DNA of 9,550 nt from an uncultured Clostridia bacterium (lineage in GTDB: Bacteria > Bacillota > Clostridia > HGM11514). The stretch covers positions 1 to 9,550 of the forward strand of contig CAKSSZ010000042.1 in assembly GCA_934489915.1 (NCBI GenBank), given 5' to 3'. A model generated the notes under the pieces. It made no database searches and was not told the origin of the DNA. It saw only the letters and a program-made list of their open reading frames with translations. Made by a program: the position numbers and the translations under genes. Shown piece by piece: positions 1 to 5,646 of this stretch; position 1 is the first letter of the stretch; every line of letters starts with the position of its first letter.

Positions 1-11
1 CTGCTATTCAA
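1..11 (-). CDS. Possible 5' end of a further gene running off the left edge
   Basis: On the minus strand a near-perfect Shine-Dalgarno, AAGGAGGTG (18-26), is followed 6 bases later by TTG AAT AGC, and the frame stays open to the window edge. Only three codons plus two bases are visible, so no product can be named. The site lies beyond the terminator of the sigma/PrsW operon, so the gene would need its own promoter. No convincing one with room for a leader is visible between the terminator and this site. The Shine-Dalgarno quality is the only support. Confidence 0.3.
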
Positions 12-60
12 ATCAACCACCTCCTTCTCATAGTAATAGGTGCACAGCTTTTCAATTCTC

Positions 61-110
61 CCCCTAAAAATGAAAAGTTGCAGCAAAAAATTTATTTGCT
101 GCAACTTTTC
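61..110 (-). terminator. Intrinsic terminator of the sigma factor/PrsW operon
   Basis: Bases 72-87 pair perfectly with 95-110 (16 bp, 7-base loop). Read on the minus strand, the hairpin is followed by ATTTTTA, a short U-tract at 65-71. It begins 8 bases after the stop codon of the PrsW-family gene. There is no T-run on the other side, so it should work for minus-strand transcripts only. The stem has a GC-rich middle (GCTGCAAC) flanked by A/T pairs. Confidence 0.85.
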
Positions 111-118
111 TCATGTGA

Positions 119-751
119 TCAAATGAAATTTTTCATATGCGCTTTGACTGCCAGAATCAATGCAATGGCAGTAATCGGGACTGCATACCCCAATTGCAAT
201 ATCACGCCGTCTGTTTTCATCAGCATATTAAAAATTGCATGAAAGGTAATGGTCACGCACAAAAGCCCGAAAATTCCCGCCGCCTGAAAAAAAGAGGAAC
301 GGCGGAACAATTTCAGCCCGTACCCAATGACAAAGGCACAGGTGATATGCATGGCGCCGGTGGAAAACCCTCGGATCACCGAATGCCACAGATCATCCGT
401 TCCGTTCCCGAGCAAGAAACAAATATTTTCAAACGTAGCAAACCCAATGGCAATATTAAACACTATATTGCTGCCCTCCGCCCCATCGGCTTCAAAAACC
501 AACAAATAAAAGACCAGCGGCAGCAGTTTGACTGTTTCCTCCACAACCGGCGTAATCTCCAGCACTGCCATTGCAGAATCCGTGTGGTATAAAACGGTAA
601 AAAATGTGTTCAAATAGGCCGATACAATGCAGCAAAGAAACCCAAGCACAATAAACAAATAATTTTTTCTATTGGCACGTTCTGTTCCAATTGCAGCAAT
701 CAGGAACGGGGCGGTCAGACAAATAAAAATATTTTCTATATTGTAAGACAT
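119..751 (-). CDS. prsW: PrsW-family intramembrane metalloprotease
   Basis: This is a 210-residue polytopic membrane protein of the PrsW family, part of the wider CAAX-protease/APH-1-like clan. All four clan motifs are visible: EETVK at 71-75 (E71, E72), FEN at 107-109 (E108), H135 in AMHIT, and HAIFN at 171-175 (H171). Hydrophobic segments lie near 7-21, 31-55, 74-86, 95-114, 132-149, 155-177 and 184-203. In Bacillus subtilis, PrsW makes the first cut in the anti-sigma factor RsiW and so frees SigW; Clostridioides difficile PrsW acts similarly on RsiT. Here the gene sits in the same operon as an ECF sigma factor, and its start overlaps the previous gene by 16 bp. The ATG is preceded by GGGAGGGG at good spacing, and a terminator follows directly. 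The family call is firm; the target protein is inferred. Confidence 0.88.
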   Translation of the reverse strand: MSYNIENIFICLTAPFLIAAIGTERANRKNYLFIVLGFLCCIVSAYLNTFFTVLYHTDSAMAVLEITPVVEETVKLLPLVFYLLVFEADGAEGSNIVFNIAIGFATFENICFLLGNGTDDLWHSVIRGFSTGAMHITCAFVIGYGLKLFRRSSFFQAAGIFGLLCVTITFHAIFNMLMKTDGVILQLGYAVPITAIALILAVKAHMKNFI

Positions 752-1374
752 CCTTTCCCCTCCCTATACTGTGCAATCGTTAAGAAAATCAGCGCCGGGT
801 TCAACAGCAGCGTATCTGTAATAAAATACGGATTGAAAAGAAAATCATCAATCCACAGGTAAGAAGAAAGCCAAAGCAAATACTCCGCACCGTAAAAAAG
901 CAGCGTTGCAAGACATACGGCGGCTCTGCCTTTCTGCCCCTTCCGTCTGGCAAACAACAGCCCCTTTGCCCCGTAAAATCCGCACACGGCAATGGCGCTC
1001 CCCATCAGAATATTTTCTAAATAGCTCCCTCTCTGCCAGAAAAAAACACACATGGCAAAAGAAAAAGCAGGAAAACACCAAGGGAACACCCCACTCTTAC
1101 AGCGTCTTTCCTCCGGCGGCATTTCCCAAAGCAGGCGCAAAGACAAAAAAATATAAGAAGTTGTCCAGTTCAATTCCGAAACACAAAATACCTGGGGTGC
1201 ACATTGGAACAAAGCCAAATAAAGCGCCCAATAAACAATCCCAATCCAAAAGCTTAAATAAAACAACGCCAGAAACAGCCATGCATTACTTCTCTGCCGA
1301 ACCGCGGAAATACAGGCATAGAGTCCGCAAATGCTGACGCAGCACAACTGTAAAAGATTATCTGCCAGCTCCAT
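736..1374 (-). CDS. Polytopic membrane protein of unknown function in the sigma/PrsW operon
   Basis: This 212-residue, strongly hydrophobic protein has about six or seven predicted membrane segments (roughly 5-25, 31-56, 70-84, 96-113, 120-142, 151-172, 180-201). It is rich in Trp, Cys, Phe and Leu. I do not recognise a family or any catalytic motif. The chosen ATG (MELADN) lies 9 bases after GGGAGGAGG. An ATG three codons upstream (1383) sits directly against that Shine-Dalgarno and is less likely. A longer in-frame extension to 1575 would run through the preceding gene and is not supported. It overlaps the 113-residue gene by 17 bp and the PrsW gene by 16 bp, so the three are probably translated in a coupled way. 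The setting suggests a sensor, a scaffold or a partner of the small membrane protein, but that is inference only. Confidence 0.72.
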   Translation of the reverse strand: MELADNLLQLCCVSICGLYACISAVRQRSNAWLFLALFYLSFWIGIVYWALYLALFQCAPQVFCVSELNWTTSYIFLSLRLLWEMPPEERRCKSGVFPWCFPAFSFAMCVFFWQRGSYLENILMGSAIAVCGFYGAKGLLFARRKGQKGRAAVCLATLLFYGAEYLLWLSSYLWIDDFLFNPYFITDTLLLNPALIFLTIAQYREGKGCLTI

Positions 1375-1699
1375 CCTCTTCATCCTCCTCCCGCCTTTTT
1401 TCACGGAATACCCGGCATAACAGAGTAACCGAAATTCCCAGCAGGAAAGCCACAATTCCAACGGATACATATCCCCAAAGGCGCCCCATCGCAAAGGTGC
1501 TGGCCACACTTCCCGCCGGTGCTTGTACCAGACTTGTTTCTGCCTCCTCCGCCAAAAAATAAGAGGATGCCACAATCAACCCCATGCACACCAGATAGGC
1601 CGCAGCAACCAGCCCACGGCTTTTTTTCCTCTCATTTTGTTTTTGTATCGCTTCCGCCCGTTTTTGTATCTGTACCATTCTTTCTTCCGTTGAACGCAT
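1358..1699 (-). CDS. Small two-helix membrane protein, candidate anti-sigma factor
   Basis: The 113-residue product has three parts. A charged, probably helical N-terminus (1-28) carries a 7-residue repeat, IQKR at 11-14 and IQKQ at 18-21. Two membrane helices follow (about 30-50 and 74-97), separated by an Ala/Ser/Gly-rich loop (51-73). The C-terminal tail is KRREEDEEDG. Positive charges on both ends place N- and C-termini in the cytoplasm and the loop outside. It lacks the HxxxCxxC zinc motif of ZAS-type anti-sigma factors. Small proteins with this layout are often found directly after sigma-70-family genes in Clostridia. Position and topology make it a candidate membrane inhibitor of the adjacent ECF sigma factor and a candidate PrsW substrate; neither is shown by sequence. 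The start at 1699 follows GGGAAGGG at 7 bases, whereas the upstream in-frame ATG at 1765 lacks a better site. It overlaps the sigma gene by 68 bp. Confidence 0.72.
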   Translation of the reverse strand: MRSTEERMVQIQKRAEAIQKQNERKKSRGLVAAAYLVCMGLIVASSYFLAEEAETSLVQAPAGSVASTFAMGRLWGYVSVGIVAFLLGISVTLLCRVFREKRREEDEEDGAGR

Positions 1700-2228
1700 T
1701 TTGAATCCCTTCCCTTTCCAGCAAAGGCCGGATATTCTTTTTCCCCAGCTGCAGCAGCTTATCAATTTGCTTTACCGTTTTATGCAGCACCGAAGCTGCG
1801 TCCTGATAGCTCAGCCCTTCCATATAAACCAGGTAAAGTGCCTCCCGCTGCGCCGAATGTAACCCTTGCATACATCGGTGAAGCTGCTCGTTTCTTTCCC
1901 GTTCCACCACGGCGTCCTCAAAGGCATGCTCCACATAAAAATCCACCTGTTGTTCCGAAAGCAAATAAAACCGCCTCCGTTTTCTCAAAAACATGAGAGC
2001 ATGATTTCTGGCCGCCTTATATAAATAGCTGCGAAAACTGCTTTTGATATGAGGACGTCTGACAATCAGATATGCAAAGACATCAATCAGCAAATCTTCC
2101 GCATCATGCATATTTTTCACATATCCGTTGATATAAAGGGTTAATCTGTCGCCGTATTGCTCCAACAATGCCTCCAGAGCCGCTCCGTCTCCTGAAAGAT
2201 ATTGCCGGTAAAGCGTCATATCGTCCAT
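1632..2228 (-). CDS. ECF-type sigma-70 family RNA polymerase sigma factor
   Basis: This is a 198-residue sigma factor with only regions 2 and 4. Region 2 spans about 8-90 and contains DAEDLLIDVF (42-51), the usual core-binding helix, followed by the -10-recognition part with SYLYKAARN and a basic RKRRR patch. Region 4 spans about 122-170, with a helix-turn-helix around GLSYQDAASVLHKTVKQIDK for -35 binding. The polar tail after residue 173 (DTKT twice, many Gly/Lys) is atypical and lies almost wholly in the overlap with the next gene. The ATG at 2228 is 8 bases after GAGGGG. A GTG one codon upstream (2231) could also serve, giving 199 residues. The gap from the cyclase gene is 26 bp. The genes behind it suggest control by regulated proteolysis of a membrane inhibitor. 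No clear ECF promoter (AAC/CGT) was found just upstream. Confidence 0.9.
   Translation of the reverse strand: MDDMTLYRQYLSGDGAALEALLEQYGDRLTLYINGYVKNMHDAEDLLIDVFAYLIVRRPHIKSSFRSYLYKAARNHALMFLRKRRRFYLLSEQQVDFYVEHAFEDAVVERERNEQLHRCMQGLHSAQREALYLVYMEGLSYQDAASVLHKTVKQIDKLLQLGKKNIRPLLEREGIQNAFNGRKNGTDTKTGGSDTKTK
1639..1670 (-). repeat. 21-nt-period direct repeat in the dual-coding overlap
   Basis: The minus-strand 11-mer GATACAAAAAC occurs at 1670-1660 and again at 1649-1639, exactly 21 bases apart. Both copies lie in the segment where the sigma-factor gene and the small membrane-protein gene overlap. The repeat therefore encodes DTKT twice in the sigma tail and IQKR/IQKQ twice, one heptad apart, in the small protein. 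Confidence 0.7.
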
Positions 2229-2254
2229 CACACATTCCCCTCTCTTTTGTCATC

Positions 2255-2893
2255 CTACAGAATCTGCGCAAACGCACGGACAGGGCTGCCGTCTCCGCCC
2301 TCCTCATCCGCAATCAACAAAGGGGCAGCCACAAACAGAAATCCACTTTCCGGAAGTTGCTCCAGGTGATATAACCCCTCCACAATTGCCTTGCCGCTGC
2401 CCAGAATCAAACGGTGAATCCCACAATTGGTAGAGCTGTTGTCAACCGACGGCGTATCGAACCCGAACAGCGCCGCTCCCCGCTCCAGCAGGGCTTGCAC
2501 AGAATCCGGATGGAGAGTCGGCACACGGGTAAAATAATCTGCGGTTCCACGCCGCTTTTGCCAACCGGTATCCAACAGAACCGCCCCGCCTGCCGGAACC
2601 GTTTCGCATTCTTCCCGGGTCAAAACAATGACCTCCTCCGGCTGCGCCGAACGCCGCAATACCACCCCTGGGCTTACGCACTCCTCCAAGGGAAAGGAAG
2701 AAATTTTAGCCCCATCCTCCACAAAATGATAAGGCATATCAATATGCGTTCCGGTATGGCTGCCCATCGTAAGCAGGCTGATATGGCACTTTCCCTTTTT
2801 CTCCTCAGAGGCATCCTGAATCCTCACCGCCGGATCATTGGGATAAACCCCCATACCGGTTCTGATGGGGAGCGATAAATCAATCAGCTTCAT
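2255..2893 (-). CDS. Cyclase family protein (KynB-like metal-dependent hydrolase)
   Basis: The 212-residue protein belongs to the cyclase/kynurenine formamidase family (PF04199). The signature HTGTHID is at 46-52 with P54 and H56 after it. H160 (in CGIHRL) and E172 (in VEGLYHL) complete the set expected for the two-zinc site of KynB-type enzymes. DTPSVD at 146-151 is also typical, and length matches the family. Members hydrolyse amide-like or cyclic substrates such as N-formylkynurenine, but many are uncharacterised, and no tryptophan-degradation gene is nearby, so kynB is not assigned. The ATG shares an ATGA with the stop of the preceding dehydrogenase gene and is preceded by GAGGAG. An in-frame extension to 2989 is an Arg/Cys-rich out-of-frame reading of that gene and was rejected. 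It is probably a cytoplasmic enzyme working with the two flavoproteins. Confidence 0.87.
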   Translation of the reverse strand: MKLIDLSLPIRTGMGVYPNDPAVRIQDASEEKKGKCHISLLTMGSHTGTHIDMPYHFVEDGAKISSFPLEECVSPGVVLRRSAQPEEVIVLTREECETVPAGGAVLLDTGWQKRRGTADYFTRVPTLHPDSVQALLERGAALFGFDTPSVDNSSTNCGIHRLILGSGKAIVEGLYHLEQLPESGFLFVAAPLLIADEEGGDGSPVRAFAQIL

Positions 2894-4452
2894 TTCGTGC
2901 ACTCCTCTCGCAAAATAGCGTCGGCCAACCGAACGCCGTCCGCAGCGGCAGACATAATGCCGCCGGCATACCCCGCCCCTTCGCCGCACGGATACAGTCC
3001 CTTGCAGGAAACAGACTGATGCTGTTCATCTCGCAGAATCCGCACCGGGGAGGAGCTTCTGGTTTCCACTCCGGTTAAAACGCTGTCATAGCGGTCAAAC
3101 CCTTTTAATCGCTTGCCAAGCTCCGTTAAGCCGCAGCGCAATGAATCGGAAATATCTCCCGGCAGGCATTCATCCAAAGAACATAAGACCACCCCCGGCT
3201 GATAAGTCGGCTGCACCTCCCCTAAATCACGGCTGGGACGGCGCAGCAGAAAATCCCCCACAAGCTGAGCAGGCGCCCGATAATCACCGCCGCCGACCCG
3301 AAAAGCCGCCCGCTCCAGCTGTTCTTGCAGCCGAACACCGGCAAAGGCATCCTCCGTCGGATTCACCCCAACCAGCAAAGCACTGTTGGCATTTTCCCCG
3401 TCCCGGGCATAGTCGCTCATACCATTCGTTACAACGCCGCCCTGACCGGACGCCGCCGCAACCACCCGTCCGCCGGGACACATGCAAAAGGTATAAACCC
3501 CTCTTCCGTTGGGCAAATGAGCTGACAACTTATAATCCGCAGACCCGATTTGCGGAACCGATCTGCCAAACTGCGCCCGATCAATTTCCCGCTGCAAATG
3601 TTCAATCCGTACCCCTACGGAAAAGGGCTTCGGCTCCAGCAAAATCTTTTCCTCCCACAACATTCGGAAGGTATCCCGCGCACTGTGACCAATAGCCAAG
3701 ATCAACCGATTGGTTTTCAGCTCCCGCAGCTCTCCGTCCCGGCAATAACGCACCCCAACCAGTTTTCCGCCGTCTGTAATTAAGCCGTTTAAGGTACTTT
3801 GAAAACGCACCTCACCCCCCAGGCGGATCACTTCCTCCCGCAAGCGGCGCACCATTTGCTCCAACCGATCTGTCCCGATATGGGGCTTATTCAGCCATAC
3901 GATTTCCTCCGGTGCACCAAAACGCACCATTTCCCGCAAAATATAGAAAGCATAAGGACTTTTTGTCCCAGTAGTCAGCTTGCCGTCCGAAAAAGTACCG
4001 GCGCCGCCTTCTCCAAATTGCACATTAGAGTCCTGCACCAAGGCGCCCCCTGCCCAAAACCGTGTTACATCCTGCTTGCGTTCCTCAACACATTTTCCCC
4101 GTTCCAGCACAATCGGACGCGCTCCCGCTTTTGCCAAAGTCAGCGCCGCAAACATCCCCGCCGGGCCAAACCCCGCAATGACCGGCCGCCCCTTGAGCAC
4201 CGTGCAAGGAGGGGTATAAACCGTCTCCCGTTCCATAGATACCCCCGGGCGGGAATGATACCGTTTCTCATCCGGTACCTCCACCTCCACGGTGTAAACA
4301 AATTTTAAGTCCTGTTTTTTGCGTGCGTCTACAGATCGCTTCACAATCCGCAAAGAAGAAATTTTGCCGCACCCCAGGCGTTTTGCAGCCAGCTGTTCCA
4401 GCTCTCCTTCTCCATGCTCCACCGGCAGCGTTAAATTGGAAATCCGAATCAT
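2890..4452 (-). CDS. FAD-dependent dehydrogenase, COG2509-like
   Basis: This 520-residue flavoprotein has an extra N-terminal domain (about 1-85), then a Rossmann FAD-binding motif GFGPAG (94-99) with the ribose-binding acidic residue at E117. A conserved block, GEGGAGTFSDGKL, follows at 147-159. A C-terminal FAD motif near the end contains CGEGAGYAGGIMSAAADG. This arrangement matches the uncharacterised FAD-dependent dehydrogenases of COG2509, for which no substrate is firmly known. The start MIRISN was chosen because its ATG overlaps the preceding stop as ATGA and a GGAGGCGG Shine-Dalgarno lies 5 bases upstream. A 15-codon extension to 4497 would lie in the neighbour's coding sequence. The downstream overlap with the cyclase gene is also ATGA. 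In Clostridia this family often sits beside an HI0933-type flavoprotein, as here. No transmembrane or secretion signal was seen. Confidence 0.87.
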   Translation of the reverse strand: MIRISNLTLPVEHGEGELEQLAAKRLGCGKISSLRIVKRSVDARKKQDLKFVYTVEVEVPDEKRYHSRPGVSMERETVYTPPCTVLKGRPVIAGFGPAGMFAALTLAKAGARPIVLERGKCVEERKQDVTRFWAGGALVQDSNVQFGEGGAGTFSDGKLTTGTKSPYAFYILREMVRFGAPEEIVWLNKPHIGTDRLEQMVRRLREEVIRLGGEVRFQSTLNGLITDGGKLVGVRYCRDGELRELKTNRLILAIGHSARDTFRMLWEEKILLEPKPFSVGVRIEHLQREIDRAQFGRSVPQIGSADYKLSAHLPNGRGVYTFCMCPGGRVVAAASGQGGVVTNGMSDYARDGENANSALLVGVNPTEDAFAGVRLQEQLERAAFRVGGGDYRAPAQLVGDFLLRRPSRDLGEVQPTYQPGVVLCSLDECLPGDISDSLRCGLTELGKRLKGFDRYDSVLTGVETRSSSPVRILRDEQHQSVSCKGLYPCGEGAGYAGGIMSAAADGVRLADAILREECTK

Positions 4453-5618
4453 TGCGCCGCCTCCTGTCCCGCCGTGATACCGCTCGCCCAAGCCCACATC
4501 AAATTATAGCCGCCGCAGTCTCCATCCACATTCAAAAGCTCTCCGGCTGCATATAATCCGGGCACTAACCTGGATTCCAACCGTCCCGGAGTAAATTCCC
4601 CGGTATCTGCTCCGCCTACCGTCACCTGCGCTTGCTCCCAAGACAGCGTACCGGCCACCGTAAAACGCATTCCTTTAATTTCTTTTGCCAAAGACGGCAA
4701 ATCTACCTCTTGAATGGCCGCCATCGGTACCCAGACCCGATCGCACAACGCCTGTGCAATTTGTTTATGAAACATACCGGTAAATAAATGCTCCCGATCC
4801 CGCTCCTGTAGCATCTCCAGCACATGTTCTTCACCCGGCAGCAAATCCAGCGATACCTCCGCTTTTTTCCCTCGGTGCATTGCCACCAAAGACGAAAAAT
4901 TCATCATAGGGATCCCGGAAAGGCCATAATTTGTGAACTGGATTTCACCCGTTTCTTCCGCTGTCGGGCGGCCGTCTATCAGCAGCGTTGCCGTCGCCCA
5001 GCACCGCACCCCCCGCAGACCCTTCATCTGCCCCGATTCGCACTTCATCGGCACCAGCCCCGGTGAAAGCCTGGTAATATGGTGCCCTAAGGAGGATAAA
5101 ATTTCATAACCGCTTCCATTAGAGCCCAACACAGGAGAAGCCTTTCCCCCTGTTGCTAAAATCAGGCGGTCACAGGAAAGAGTCTCACGAATTCCCTGAA
5201 TCAAAAACCCGGCCGAACGGGGTAAAATCCCTTTTACTTCAAATTCGGTTTTCAAGCGCACGCCCCATCTTGCCGCTTCCTGCCGCAATACGTCCAGCAC
5301 AGCTGACGCATGGTTTGACAAAGGATACACCCGCCCGTGATCTGTCCGCACCAGCAGACCTGCCCGGCGGAAAAAGCTATACATCTCCCGTTTTCCAACC
5401 CGCTCAAACACAGCAGAAAGAAAGGCAGGGTCTCCCCGATAACAATCCGGGCGCAGCTCTGTATTGGCAAGGTTACACCGCCCGTTCCCGGTGGCCATGA
5501 TTTTTTTCCCAACCCGATCCAACCGCTCCAAAACCGTCACCTGAGCGCCCTGCTGCGCTGCCGTAATCGCCGCAGCCAACCCGGACGCACCACCGCCGAT
5601 CACTGCAATTTTTGTCAT
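4449..5618 (-). CDS. HI0933/BaiN-family NAD(P)/FAD-dependent oxidoreductase
   Basis: The 389-residue protein starts with a beta-alpha-beta FAD-binding fold, GGGASG at 8-13 and E31. The family block GKKIMATGNGRCNLAN at 37-52 follows. It ends with the C-terminal signature GLYAAGELLNVDGDCGGYN, diagnostic of the HI0933/YhiN flavoproteins (PF03486). Full family length is present. Some Clostridia members are called BaiN and have been linked to bile-acid metabolism, but most genomes carry this family as a conserved gene of unknown role, and no other bai-type gene is visible. The start ATG is preceded by AGGAGGGG with 6 bases between. It lies 28 bp after the glycosidase stop and overlaps the next flavoprotein by ATGA. 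A soluble cytoplasmic redox enzyme is likely; substrate and electron acceptor are not deducible. Confidence 0.9.
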   Translation of the reverse strand: MTKIAVIGGGASGLAAAITAAQQGAQVTVLERLDRVGKKIMATGNGRCNLANTELRPDCYRGDPAFLSAVFERVGKREMYSFFRRAGLLVRTDHGRVYPLSNHASAVLDVLRQEAARWGVRLKTEFEVKGILPRSAGFLIQGIRETLSCDRLILATGGKASPVLGSNGSGYEILSSLGHHITRLSPGLVPMKCESGQMKGLRGVRCWATATLLIDGRPTAEETGEIQFTNYGLSGIPMMNFSSLVAMHRGKKAEVSLDLLPGEEHVLEMLQERDREHLFTGMFHKQIAQALCDRVWVPMAAIQEVDLPSLAKEIKGMRFTVAGTLSWEQAQVTVGGADTGEFTPGRLESRLVPGLYAAGELLNVDGDCGGYNLMWAWASGITAGQEAAQ

Positions 5619-5646
5619 CCCCGACCCCTCCTTTTTGTTTTAAAAA

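Noticed and set aside
27..55. Possible promoter TTGAAA, 17-base spacer, TATGAG on the minus strand
   Set aside because: The -10-like box abuts the Shine-Dalgarno at 18-26, so transcription would begin inside it and remove the ribosome site.
137..592. Plus-strand open frame opposite the PrsW gene
   Set aside because: It mirrors a well-supported membrane protease gene, its product is low in hydrophobic structure and rich in His/Gln/Asn as expected for an antisense shadow, and no ribosome site or neighbour supports it.
1375..1575. N-terminal extension of the 212-residue membrane protein to 279 residues
   Set aside because: The added part is Trp/Arg-rich, lies in another frame of the small membrane-protein gene, and a good Shine-Dalgarno sits just before the ATG at 1374.
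1621..1627. A7 run on the minus strand as a programmed frameshift site
   Set aside because: It lies just after the sigma-factor stop and inside the small protein frame, with no stimulatory hairpin or useful alternative frame; it is simply Lys codons.
2255..2893. Assigning kynB (kynurenine formamidase) to the cyclase
   Set aside because: Metal-binding residues fit the family, but no kynureninase, tryptophan dioxygenase or other pathway gene is nearby, and many family members have other substrates.
2894..2989. N-terminal extension of the cyclase
   Set aside because: The extra residues are Arg/Cys-rich out-of-frame coding of the upstream dehydrogenase, and the family start MKLIDLS with an ATGA overlap is at 2893.
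3799..4308. Plus-strand open frame of 169 codons opposite the COG2509-type gene
   Set aside because: Its composition is rich in His, Pro, Arg and Gln and matches no recognisable family; it is the complement of a clearly conserved FAD-binding protein.
4449..5618. Calling the HI0933-type flavoprotein a bile-acid enzyme (baiN)
   Set aside because: The family is widespread in bacteria without bile-acid metabolism, and no other bai-type gene is present.
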